Part shown: positions 28,664 to 37,104 of the stretch, piece by piece
Position numbering within the stretch: the stretch's first letter is position 1
How the letters are laid out: every line of letters starts with the position of its first letter
Source: Akkermansiaceae bacterium
Lineage (GTDB): Bacteria; Verrucomicrobiota; Verrucomicrobiia; Verrucomicrobiales; Akkermansiaceae
Reading direction: 5' to 3'
DNA: 64,000 nucleotides
NCBI GenBank assembly: GCA_024233135.1
Contig: JACKPZ010000019.1
Coordinates: 1 to 64,000 of the forward strand
The notes under the pieces: model-generated
Database searches by the model: none
Told to the model about the DNA's origin: nothing
What the model saw: the letters and a program-made list of their open reading frames with translations, nothing else
Translations under genes and position numbers: made by a program

Positions 28664-29959
28664 CTATCCGATCAAATCTCCGATCGAGCCGAAGTCCGGT
28701 GAGAACAAGCGCTTGTAGGTGCGGGCGGCGTAGCCGTCGGTCATGCCGGCGAGGAAATCGCAGACGAGGCGGGCGCGGGTGGCTTGGTCGGCGGCCTCGG
28801 CGATCTCGGCCGCCGCGTCGGAAGGGAGGAGTTGGAAGTCTTGTCCATCGATCGAGTCGCCGGTGACGTAGCGTTGTCCGAGGACTTCCCAAAGCTGATG
28901 CAGCATTCGGTTGCCTTTGTGTTCAAGTTGCTTGAGCTGGGGCGAAAGGAAGACGACTTCGAAGGCGAGTTGTTTGAAGAGTTTCGACTCGGCGCGGACT
29001 TCGGGATCGATGATGAGTTTGTAGCCGTAGCGGCGGGTGAGGCCGCTGAGCGGATTCGTGTCGGATTCGAGCCGCGTCGCCTGGATGTACCGGCCGATGC
29101 GTTTGCCGACGAATGGATCCACCTTGCGGCGGCGGATGGCGCGCATGAGATCGCCCAGCGGGGTCGAGTCTCCGGTTTCGTGTCCGCGTTTCTCCGCCCA
29201 CGCCTCGATGCGTTCGATGTGGAGGAAACCGGCGCGCACGCTGTCGGACAGATCGTTGAGCGAGTAGGCGGTGTCGTCGGCCCAGTCCATGACCTGGCAC
29301 TCGATCGATTTGAACGCGTCGCGCGCCGGACCCGGCGGCATTTCGAGCGGGAAGTCGATGCCGCCCATCGCCCAGTCGAGATGAACCTGTTGGTCGTCGT
29401 AGATGAAATGATTCTCCGGCGCTTCGCCATTGTTGACCGTGCGCAGTTCGCTCCACAGCGATTTGTATTTCAGAATGCCGTCGAGAAAGGCGCGGGTCGG
29501 GTCCATGCCGGCGCGCTTCGCGGAAAAGATGCGCTCGGTGAGCAGCCGCAGTGTCTGGGCGTTTCCCTCGAAGCCACCGAGCTCGCGCATCAGGTGGTTG
29601 AGCGTCCTCTCTCCGGCGTGGCCAAAGGGCGGATGACCGAGGTCGTGCGAGAGGCAAACGGCTTCGACGAGGTCCGGATCGATGAAAAAGTCCGGCGCGA
29701 GCGGTCCGTCGGGCCGCGACTTGAGCCAGTGGCAGATCGACTTGCCGATCTGCGCGACTTCCAGCGAGTGGGTCAGGCGCGTGCGGTAGAAATCGTATTC
29801 GCCGCTCCAGAACACCTGCGTCTTGTTCTGCAGGCGGCGGAAGGTGGGTGTGTGAAGCACCCGGTCGCGATCGACCTGGAACGGCGAGCGGAAATCGCCG
29901 GGGATTTCGGTCCCCTCACGGCGTTCCGTGTCGAAGGTTCCGTAGAAGCGGTTGGACAT
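28664..29959 (-). CDS. Deoxyguanosinetriphosphate triphosphohydrolase-like protein
   Basis: 431 residues from the ATG at 29959 (MSNRFYGTFDTERREG). HD-domain metal motif is H...HD in TRLTHSLEVAQIGKSICHW and LSHDLGHPPFGHAGER, with a later D in VMDWADDTAYSLNDLSD. dGTPases hydrolyse dGTP to deoxyguanosine and triphosphate. The frame stays open upstream to 30331 through a repeat element, but those residues lack any family match, so the upstream start is rejected. Confidence 0.93.
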   Translation of the reverse strand: MSNRFYGTFDTERREGTEIPGDFRSPFQVDRDRVLHTPTFRRLQNKTQVFWSGEYDFYRTRLTHSLEVAQIGKSICHWLKSRPDGPLAPDFFIDPDLVEAVCLSHDLGHPPFGHAGERTLNHLMRELGGFEGNAQTLRLLTERIFSAKRAGMDPTRAFLDGILKYKSLWSELRTVNNGEAPENHFIYDDQQVHLDWAMGGIDFPLEMPPGPARDAFKSIECQVMDWADDTAYSLNDLSDSVRAGFLHIERIEAWAEKRGHETGDSTPLGDLMRAIRRRKVDPFVGKRIGRYIQATRLESDTNPLSGLTRRYGYKLIIDPEVRAESKLFKQLAFEVVFLSPQLKQLEHKGNRMLHQLWEVLGQRYVTGDSIDGQDFQLLPSDAAAEIAEAADQATRARLVCDFLAGMTDGYAARTYKRLFSPDFGSIGDLIG

Positions 29960-30003
29960 CCACCAAGGAACTAGCGGAGCCGCGGCCGGAGCGCAACCCG
30001 GCA

Positions 30004-30190
30004 CACCCGCGAGGGTGTAACTGAAAGTAGTGGGCAAAGTCGCAAGGAGGGGCGATGCATGATCGCCCATGTCCATGTGCCGCCAATGAACTGAGCGGAC
30101 GCACGATTCATTGGCTTTCCATGGGCGTCGGCGGACACGTTCCGCCACTCCTTGGCGCCCACCACTTTCAGCTTCACCCCACCCGCGAGC
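30004..30190. repeat. Hairpin-rich interspersed element, copy 2 (MITE-like)
   Basis: Core at 30043-30155 is the second copy of the element at 12316-12427. Here the inverted ends extend outward: left CTGAAAGTAGTGGGC (30021-30035) pairs with right GCCCACCACTTTCAG (30157-30171) with one mismatch, and CACCCGCGA occurs at both margins. Inner hairpins are GGCGATGCATGATCGCC and GGCGGACACGTTCCGCC. No ORF. It lies in the 576-bp gap between the dGTPase and sufS. Confidence 0.75.
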
Positions 30191-30244
30191 TTCTCCTTGC
30201 TCCTTCCCGAACGGGAAAGAATCACGATGGCGACAGATGTTTGG

Positions 30245-30445
30245 TGCGGCCGCACCTATGATCTGCCAGCAGCGTCCAGGGTGTGGCTTTTCAACACGGT
30301 TTGCAGATGACTTCGTGGCGCCGGCACGCACCGACCGAGCGAAGAAACACGAACGTGGTTGGATAAATGAAGAAAGGGTGGAGCGTTCGACTCTTTATTC
30401 TTCAGGCGAATTTCCGATGCGGCCGCACCAATGATTTGCTAGCAG
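30245..30445 (+). repeat. Pair of 28-bp direct repeats with palindromic core TGCGGCCGCA
   Basis: The unit begins TGCGGCCGCACC and ends AGCAG; copies are 30245-30272 and 30418-30445 and differ at three positions. Each starts with a 10-bp palindrome. The 145 bp between them hold no gene. The rest of the gap to sufS is also empty of recognisable features. Confidence 0.7.
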
Positions 30446-30535
30446 AAATCGAGAAGGGTGGGTGTGTTGTGTGTGGTGAGGGAGAACCGCTGGTAGTTTA
30501 GGTTCGGGGAAGCGCGGGTGATTCGGAGCGGTGGC

Positions 30536-31780
30536 TCAGCGCAGCATCGAGACCGCCTTTTCGGTCGATTCCACGAGGGCTTCGACGTCGGCGGGGGTGT
30601 TGTAGAGGGCGAAGGAGGCGCGGACGGTTCCGGTGATTCCGAAGCGTGCCATCAGCGGTTGGCAGCAGTGGTGGCCGGTGCGGACGGCGACGCCCATTTG
30701 GTCCAGCAGGGTGCCGAGGTCGTAGTGGTGGATGCCGTCGATGAGGAACGAGAGTGAGCCGGAGCGGTCGTCGGGCCCGAAGAACCGCATGCCGGGGATG
30801 CGGGAGAGTCCGTCCGCAGCGGTGCGGATGAGGACGTTCTCGTGCTCGTGGATGGCGTCCATGCCGATGTCGTCGACGTAGTCGAGCGCGGCGGCGAGGC
30901 CGATGGCACCCTCGATGTGCGGCGTGCCGGCCTCGTATTTGAAGGGGAGGTCGTTGTAGGTGGTTTTCTCGAAGGAGACTTCCTTGATCATCTCGCCGCC
31001 GCCTTGCCATGGGGGCAGCTCACCGAGCAGGTCCGCGCGGCCCCAGAGCACTCCGATGCCGGTGGGCGCGTAGAGTTTGTGGCCGGAGAAGGCCAGGAAA
31101 TCGGCGCCGAGCGCCTGGACGTCGATCGGGAAATGCGGAGCGGCCTGGGCGGCATCGATGAGCACGAGCGCGCCGGCCTCTTTCGCGAGGTGGACCATCT
31201 GCGCCACGGGATTGACGGTGCCGAAGGCGTTGGAAACCCAGGTCAGCGCGAGGACTTTGGTTTTCGGCCCGAGCAGTTTCTCGAAGGCGTCCTGATCGAG
31301 CGTGCCGTCGTCATGGCAGGGGATGACTTTGAGCGAAGCGCCGGTTTTCTGGCAGCACATCTGCCACGGAACGATGTTCGAGTGGTGCTCGAGCGTGGAA
31401 ATGAGGATCTCGTCGCCGGGGCCGATGCGTCCGGAGAGGGCGAGGATGTCGGCAACGAGGTTGATACCGCCGGTGGTGCCGGAAGTGAAGATCACCTCGT
31501 CCGCGGTGGCCGCGTTGAGATGCCTCGCGACACGGATGCGGGCTTTTTCGTGTTCCTCGGTGGCGGTTCGGGCGAGGTGGTGGGTGCCGCGGTGGATGTT
31601 CGAATTGATCGCCTCGTAGTAGTGGCGGGTGGCCAACAGGACGGGCAGGGGTTTCTGGGTGGTCGCCGCGTTGTCGAGATACACAAGCCTCCGGCCCTTG
31701 ACCGATTGGTCGAGGATGAGGAAATCCGAGAAGATCGTGTCCTCGGGGATCAAGGACGGGATGGCGGTGTCGATATCCAT
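30536..31780 (-). CDS. sufS: Cysteine desulfurase SufS
   Basis: 414 residues from the ATG at 31780; a TTG 12 bp upstream is less likely. PLP lysine in AFSGHKLYAPTGIGVLWG, PLP contacts in STLEHHSNIVPWQ, and the active cysteine in RTGHHCCQPLM (most family members have HHCAQP). Group II desulfurase that supplies sulfur to the SUF Fe-S assembly system. No sufBCD or sufU lies in the window; the neighbours are thrS and an empty repeat region. Confidence 0.94.
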   Translation of the reverse strand: MDIDTAIPSLIPEDTIFSDFLILDQSVKGRRLVYLDNAATTQKPLPVLLATRHYYEAINSNIHRGTHHLARTATEEHEKARIRVARHLNAATADEVIFTSGTTGGINLVADILALSGRIGPGDEILISTLEHHSNIVPWQMCCQKTGASLKVIPCHDDGTLDQDAFEKLLGPKTKVLALTWVSNAFGTVNPVAQMVHLAKEAGALVLIDAAQAAPHFPIDVQALGADFLAFSGHKLYAPTGIGVLWGRADLLGELPPWQGGGEMIKEVSFEKTTYNDLPFKYEAGTPHIEGAIGLAAALDYVDDIGMDAIHEHENVLIRTAADGLSRIPGMRFFGPDDRSGSLSFLIDGIHHYDLGTLLDQMGVAVRTGHHCCQPLMARFGITGTVRASFALYNTPADVEALVESTEKAVSMLR

Positions 31781-31863
31781 TGCGGCGGACAAAAGGTGGT
31801 GAATCCCCGCAAACGGGGCAAGGCCGTTCGCGGGGCGGAATCGTGACGAGAGCGTTGGGCGGC

Positions 31864-33738
31864 TCAGATGCCGCGCGCGGCGATCTCCGCGGTCACCTCC
31901 GCGATGAACTGGTCGAGCGGCTTGGCGCCGAGATCGTCCTTGTCGCGATGGCGCACGGAAACGGTGCCTTCGTCCGCCTCCCGCTGGCCGATGACGAGCA
32001 TGTAGGGCACGCGCTCGAGCCGGGTGTTACGGATCTTGGCACCGATCTTGTCGGAACTGCGGTCGATGGTGACGCGCACGCCGGCGTCGGCGAGCTTCGC
32101 GGCCGCTGCCTCGGCGAACTCCATCGTTTTCTCGGAGATCGGCAGGACGCGCACTTGTTCGGGGGCGAGCCAGGTCGGGAACTTGCCCTCGAAGTGCTCG
32201 ATGAGCAGGCCGGTGAAACGCTCCATCGAGCCGAACGGCGCGCGGTGGATCATCACCGGGATGTGCGGCTGGTTGTCCGCACCGACGTAGCTGAGACCGA
32301 AACGCACGGGCAGGTTGTAGTCCACCTGCACGGTTCCGAGCTGCCAGTCGCGGCCGATGACGTCCTTGACCACGAAGTCGATCTTCGGTCCGTAGAACGC
32401 GGCCTCGCCGAGTTCCTCGGTGTATTCCACGCCGAGCGTCTGCACGGCCTCGCGCAAGGCTGCCTCCGCCTTGTCCCAGTTTTCGGGCGAACCGACATAC
32501 TTGTCGCTCTCGGGATCGCGCAGAGAAAGACGCACGCGGTAGTCGTGCATGCCAAGCGTGGAAAGAACCTTCTTCACCAGTCCGAGGCAGCCTTGCACCT
32601 CGGCGGACACCTGGTCCGGCGTGCAGAACAAATGCGCGTCGTCCTGGGTGAATCCGCGGACGCGCGTCATGCCTCCGAGTTCTCCCGACTGCTCCCAGCG
32701 ATAGACCGTGCCGAACTCCGCGAGGCGGATCGGCAGGTCGCGGTAGCTGTGATGATCGCTCGCGAAAATTTTGATATGGTGCGGGCAGTTCATCGGCTTG
32801 AGGAGATACCCTTCGTAGGTTCCCTCGTTCAGGCCGTTGACGAGCGTGGCGCAGGTGGCGTCCTCGTCGGCGAGCTTTTCGATCGTGTCGCGCTCGGCGA
32901 TCGGCGGATACTGGCTTTCCTGATAGTAGGGGAAGTGGCCGGAAGTCCGATAGAGATCGAGTTTCCCGATGTGCGGAGTGAAAACCTGGCTGTATCCTTG
33001 TTTGTCGAGTTCCTCGGTGATGAACTCCTGCAAGGCCCGGCGGACCAGCGCGCCCTTCGGTTTCCAGAGGATCAGGCCCTGGCCGACCATCTCGTCGATG
33101 TGGAAAAGCCCGAGCTCGCGGCCGAGGCGGCGGTGGTCGCGCTTCTTCGCTTCCTCGAGACGGTTGAGGTGTTCCTCAAGCAGCTCCTTGTTTTCAAACG
33201 CGGTGCCGTAGAGCCGTTGGAGCTGGCCCTTCGATTCGTCGCCCATGTAAAACGAGGACGACACCGACATCAGCTTCACGTTCTTGCACTTCGACGTGTA
33301 GCCGACGTGGGGACCGGCGCAGAGGTCGATGAACTCGCCATTCTGGAAACACGAGATCTCCTCGCCTTCCGGAATCTTGTCGATGAGGTCGAGCTTGAAA
33401 CGCGACGGGTTGCCCGGACGCTCGCTCAACCCGCCGAGGCGGCCGCTTTCGGCCATCGCCTTCGCCTCGTCGCGCGAGATCACCTTGCGTTCGAACTTCT
33501 GGTTTTCCTTCGCGACCTTCTTCATCTCCGCCTCGATCTTCTCGAAGTCGTCCGGAGTGATCCGGTGCTGCATGTCGAAGTCGTAGTAAAACCCGTTCTC
33601 GATCGGCGGGCCGTAGGCGAACTGGGCGTCCGGCCAGATCCGGAGGATGGCGGTGGCCATGACGTGCGCGCAGGAGTGGCGGAGCCGCTCCAGGTCGGTC
33701 ATCTGCTGGCGTTCGTCGAGGGTCTTGCGTTCGTTCAT
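31864..33738 (-). CDS. thrS: Threonyl-tRNA synthetase without TGS domain
   Basis: 624 residues. The protein starts almost directly with the editing domain (LRHSCAHVMATAILRIWPDA), so the roughly 60-residue TGS domain seen in E. coli is missing. The class II core has KPMNCPHHIKIFASDHHSYR, RVRGFTQDDAHLFC and MIHRAPFGSMERFTGLLIEH, and the anticodon-binding domain is complete. An insertion of about 35 residues lies before KPMNCPHH (after HFPYYQESQYPPI), which keeps total length near normal. Editing motif residues HxxxH and C appear intact. Monocistronic. No T-box is visible in the short upstream gap. Confidence 0.95.
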   Translation of the reverse strand: MNERKTLDERQQMTDLERLRHSCAHVMATAILRIWPDAQFAYGPPIENGFYYDFDMQHRITPDDFEKIEAEMKKVAKENQKFERKVISRDEAKAMAESGRLGGLSERPGNPSRFKLDLIDKIPEGEEISCFQNGEFIDLCAGPHVGYTSKCKNVKLMSVSSSFYMGDESKGQLQRLYGTAFENKELLEEHLNRLEEAKKRDHRRLGRELGLFHIDEMVGQGLILWKPKGALVRRALQEFITEELDKQGYSQVFTPHIGKLDLYRTSGHFPYYQESQYPPIAERDTIEKLADEDATCATLVNGLNEGTYEGYLLKPMNCPHHIKIFASDHHSYRDLPIRLAEFGTVYRWEQSGELGGMTRVRGFTQDDAHLFCTPDQVSAEVQGCLGLVKKVLSTLGMHDYRVRLSLRDPESDKYVGSPENWDKAEAALREAVQTLGVEYTEELGEAAFYGPKIDFVVKDVIGRDWQLGTVQVDYNLPVRFGLSYVGADNQPHIPVMIHRAPFGSMERFTGLLIEHFEGKFPTWLAPEQVRVLPISEKTMEFAEAAAAKLADAGVRVTIDRSSDKIGAKIRNTRLERVPYMLVIGQREADEGTVSVRHRDKDDLGAKPLDQFIAEVTAEIAARGI

Positions 33739-33823
33739 GGCGGGCGGACAGGGAAGCGGGTGCCCGCCCCGTGTTCAAGGGCGGAGTGAACGCATTCGGA
33801 GGATCGCGGCCGGTCCGCTGCGG

Positions 33824-34339
33824 TTAGGAGTCCGCGGGTTTCACATACACTCCGATGAGCGGGCGCTTGGAATGTTTGGTGGTCTTGAAATCGCTGACGT
33901 AGCCGTTTTCCGTGCGGAACTCGACGTGGCCATAGCCCGCTCCACCATAGACGAGCACGGCGCCGACGGGTGCGTCTTCCGGGCGCTTCACCTCGTCGAG
34001 TTTCTTGAAACCGTAGTGCCGGGTGAGTTCCTGGCCGGCATATTTGGCGGAGACTCCGTTCGGGTAGCTATCGACCGCGTTTGCGGCGACAAGGGCGCGT
34101 TTCACGTAGCGCCAGCAGCGGCGGATCGAGTGGGAAAGCGCGTTGTTCTCGGCGATCCGGGCGGCTTTCACGAGGTCCGGGCAGATCTCGATCGACTGGG
34201 TTTTCTCGGCGTGGCCCGCCGAGAGGGAGGAGTGCCGGAGGACTTTGCGGGCTTGGGCGTCCGGTGTGAGGGAAAGGAGGACGCCGAGGGAAATTGCGGG
34301 AGCCAGAAGGCGGCAAGGCAGAAGAGAGAGCTTCAACAT
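33824..34339 (-). CDS. Secreted CHAP/NlpC-like cysteine peptidase candidate
   Basis: 171 residues with an N-terminal signal sequence (LLAPAISLGVLLSLTPDAQA). C75 in SIRRCWRYVKRAL and H138 in GAGYGHVEFRTENGYVSDF have the order and spacing of the Cys/His pair of CHAP or NlpC/P60 peptidoglycan hydrolases, with APVGAVLVY between. No additional domain. Likely acts on peptidoglycan or peptides in the envelope. Family identity is inferred from motif only. Confidence 0.6.
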   Translation of the reverse strand: MLKLSLLPCRLLAPAISLGVLLSLTPDAQARKVLRHSSLSAGHAEKTQSIEICPDLVKAARIAENNALSHSIRRCWRYVKRALVAANAVDSYPNGVSAKYAGQELTRHYGFKKLDEVKRPEDAPVGAVLVYGGAGYGHVEFRTENGYVSDFKTTKHSKRPLIGVYVKPADS

Positions 34340-34781
34340 CTGTCTGTCGTTGGGATTCGGTTTGGGTCAGGTTTCAGTGGGTCATCGTTTGGCGGGTGGG
34401 GCGGGTGACGGGCGCGGACATCGCGTGAACGAGATGATGTGTCAACCGGGAGCGGCAGCAGGAATCCGGTTCGGATGGAAGTTGTGGCGGGTTTTTCGGT
34501 CGCTATTATCTGATCAAGAGCAGGTTGCGGTTCTTTCACTCGGCGCGTGAGAAAATTTCCTACAACGGTTTCCCGCTGGCCGTCCGGCGGCGGTTCCGGT
34601 AGAGATCCGCATCGCCGCGACCGACCCAGAGCCACAGCGCATCGCCTTTTTCGCCCACGAGCGGGGCGACGCCCGTGTCCGGAAACGGATCGCGGCGCTG
34701 CAGGACCACGGTTGGCAGGTCACCGGTTTCACGTTTCACCGCGAGCGCGAAAAACAGGATGCGCCGCCCACGTGGGACAAC

Positions 34782-35768
34782 GTGCACCTCGGCACCACCT
34801 ACAACCGCCGCTACCTCCAGCGGCTGTGGGCCCTTGTCGCGAGCCTCGGCGTGATGTGGCGCGAGCGTGGGAAACTCCGCGCCTGCCGGGTGATCTACGT
34901 GGTCAACACGGACAACGCCCTGCTCGCGCTGGCCGGGCGCTTCCTCGCGGGAAGCACCGCGCCCCTCATCTTGGAACTTGCCGACATCCAGCCGGTGATG
35001 ACGGGCGACGGTCCCGTCTCCCACATCCTGCGGGCGGTCGAGCGGTTCGTCCTGCGGAAATGCGCGCTGCTGGTGACGACGTCCCCCGGCTTCGTGCGGG
35101 CGTATTTCGATCCCGTCCAGCATCACGCGGGCGAGATATTCCTGCTGGAAAACAAGGTCTATCCGTCCGCCGGCCTGCCGCCGTCGGATGCCTCGCTCGA
35201 ACCCGCACAAGGCGGAAACCCGTGGATCGTCGGGTGTTTCGGCGCGCTTCGTTGCCGGCGGAGCCTCGAACGGATGAAACATCTTGCGGACCGCTTGCCG
35301 GACAAGATCCGCTTCGTGCTGCGCGGCTATCCGGCCGGCACGATCGCCGACGAGTTCCACGACCTGATCCGCGGCGTGTCCGGCATCGAATTCGGCGGAC
35401 CCTATCAATACCCGGACGATCTCGCGGACATGTATGCGGCCGTCGATTTCAACTGGGCCTTCGACGAGTCCGACCCCAACGGCAACTCGGCATGGCTGCT
35501 GCCGAACCGCATCTACGAAGGCGGATGCTTCGGCGTCCCCGCCATCGCCGGAGCGGCCACCGAGACCGGGCGCTGGATTGCCGGAAACGATCTCGGCTGG
35601 GTGTTTTCCGAGCCGCTGGAAGACAGCTTGGAAACCTTCTTCTCGTCGTTGGATTCATCCACGTGGCGTTCCGTGCGGGAGCGCTGCGCCGCACGCGCCC
35701 GCGAAGACTTCACCGGTGACGCCGACTACCGCGCCCTCTCCGGGCGGCTCGGCCGCCTGGCTCAATAA
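34782..35768 (+). CDS. Glycosyltransferase family 4-like protein, true start uncertain
   Basis: 328 residues from the first usual start, GTG 34782. The protein reads as a GT-B glycosyltransferase: EAD-type region LILELADIQPVMTG, acceptor/donor hinge NPWIVGCFGALRCRRSLERM, and the donor block LPNRIYEGGCFGVPAIAG. The frame stays open to a TGA at 34548-34550 and the extra residues continue a convincing N-terminal Rossmann segment (RIAFFAHERGDARVRKRIAA), yet contain no ATG, GTG or TTG. Either a rare start codon is used or the 5' end is damaged. Its 3' end overlaps the convergent DUF420 gene by 7 bp. Confidence 0.75.
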   Translation: MHLGTTYNRRYLQRLWALVASLGVMWRERGKLRACRVIYVVNTDNALLALAGRFLAGSTAPLILELADIQPVMTGDGPVSHILRAVERFVLRKCALLVTTSPGFVRAYFDPVQHHAGEIFLLENKVYPSAGLPPSDASLEPAQGGNPWIVGCFGALRCRRSLERMKHLADRLPDKIRFVLRGYPAGTIADEFHDLIRGVSGIEFGGPYQYPDDLADMYAAVDFNWAFDESDPNGNSAWLLPNRIYEGGCFGVPAIAGAATETGRWIAGNDLGWVFSEPLEDSLETFFSSLDSSTWRSVRERCAARAREDFTGDADYRALSGRLGRLAQ

Positions 35769-36367
35769 TACGGCCGCAGCATCCAATAACAGACCGGCCC
35801 GGTCACCGCCACGTAGAGCCACAACGGAAACACCCAGCGCGCCAGCCGCCGGTGCGCGGCGAAACGATTCGTCCATCCCGCGATGAAGGTGAAGAGGATG
35901 AACGGCAGGCTCACCGCCGCCAGCACGATGTGGGAAACGAGCAGCAGCAGATAGACCGTCCGCATCGAACCGACCCGCGCGAGCTCCGCCGCGTCCACCG
36001 TGCCGTCTCCATTCACGTCGCCGAATTTCACTTCGCTGCTGGTGAAGTGATAGGCGACATAGCTCAGCAGGAAGAGGACGGACAAAACCATCGCCGTCAT
36101 GATCATCCGCCGGTGCAGGGCGATGCGGCCTTTCATCACCGCGACAAACGCGATCACGAGCACGACCGCCGCCGCTCCGTTCACCGCCGCGTGGAAGGGC
36201 GGCAGAAACGACAAGCTCACGTCGTCCGGCAGCGGGATCTTCACCTGCCTCATCAGCCCCACCAAGCCGAGCACGGCGGCGGTGAGGACCCATGCCGCGA
36301 TGCCGAGTTTCTTCGAGAGTTCCTCGCGCGGCGGTCGGGCGAGCCACTCGGTGCGTTCGTTGCTCAT
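35762..36367 (-). CDS. DUF420 (CtaM-like) membrane protein with EF-hand insertion
   Basis: 201 residues, five transmembrane segments, with the His set typical of DUF420 (H59, H85, H107, H146, H172). Family members such as CtaM help mature haem-copper oxidases. Between helices three and four sits DVNGDGTVDAAE at residues 117-128, a textbook calcium-binding EF-hand loop. Last gene of a three-gene operon with two SCO-like proteins; start overlaps the previous stop (ATGA). Confidence 0.85.
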   Translation of the reverse strand: MSNERTEWLARPPREELSKKLGIAAWVLTAAVLGLVGLMRQVKIPLPDDVSLSFLPPFHAAVNGAAAVVLVIAFVAVMKGRIALHRRMIMTAMVLSVLFLLSYVAYHFTSSEVKFGDVNGDGTVDAAELARVGSMRTVYLLLLVSHIVLAAVSLPFILFTFIAGWTNRFAAHRRLARWVFPLWLYVAVTGPVCYWMLRPYY

Positions 36368-37104
36368 GATCCGCTCGCGGTGTTGTTCGCCGGTTTGGCG
36401 AGTTCGATGCGGATCCGGTCGAACATCTCCTTCTTGAGGCGGCTGTATTCGTCCGGATCCTGTTGCCGGGCGACCTCCGAGCGCGCCCCGGCGAGGTTCC
36501 ACTTGCCGATGATCTGCGCGTCACGGTTCACGAGCAGAAAGCTCAGGTCATGCTCGAAGCGCCCGTTGGTTTCGATGTCGACCGGATCGCTGCGTTCGCG
36601 GATGCCGAAAAACTTGAGCTCCTTCTCCAGATACTCGTGGGTCTTCTTCTCGTCGCCCGCGTTCATGAACCACCAGTGCGAAGAATCGGCCGAGAGCGCC
36701 TCGGCGTATTCGTGAAGTTTCTCCCGCTTGTCGTTTTCGGGATCCACCGTGATGCAGACGATGTGGAAATCCGGATCGTCCTTGAACTCGTCATACAACT
36801 TCCGCAGTTCCTCGCCGTTGCGGACCGCGCAGTGCGGGCAGACCGCGAAAAACTCCGCCGCCACCCAGACCTTGCCCTTCAGATCGGACAGCTTCACGTG
36901 GGTGCCGTCCTGTTGATAGCCTTCGAGGTCCTTTTCGATCGGCAGCCAGGTTTCGGAGCCCTGTTTTCCGACATCGACGAACTCCGACATCTTCGGGTTG
37001 GGCAGGCCGGAGCGCACGTAGAACGCGAGCCCGAGGATGGCGGCCGATAACAGCGCGATGGCGCTGTAAAACGTCACGATGGTCGATGTGCGTGTGAGTT
37101 TCAT
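36364..37104 (-). CDS. SCO1/SenC family copper-chaperone-like protein
   Basis: 246 residues with one N-terminal membrane anchor (TIVTFYSAIALLSAAILGLA) and a periplasmic thioredoxin fold. The metal site is C89-P-H-C92 in VAAEFFAVCPHCAVRNG, CxxC rather than the CxxxC of most SCO proteins, with a distal His in GRFEHDLSFLLVNRD. SCO proteins deliver copper to cytochrome oxidase or act as thiol reductants. Middle gene of the operon, overlapped at both ends by 4 bp. Confidence 0.85.
   Translation of the reverse strand: MKLTRTSTIVTFYSAIALLSAAILGLAFYVRSGLPNPKMSEFVDVGKQGSETWLPIEKDLEGYQQDGTHVKLSDLKGKVWVAAEFFAVCPHCAVRNGEELRKLYDEFKDDPDFHIVCITVDPENDKREKLHEYAEALSADSSHWWFMNAGDEKKTHEYLEKELKFFGIRERSDPVDIETNGRFEHDLSFLLVNRDAQIIGKWNLAGARSEVARQQDPDEYSRLKKEMFDRIRIELAKPANNTASGS

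Noticed and set aside
29960..30331. N-terminal extension of the dGTPase through the repeat element
   Set aside because: No family residues; ATG at 29959 begins the canonical N-terminus.
31780..33789. A 669-residue frame antisense to thrS
   Set aside because: Antisense shadow.
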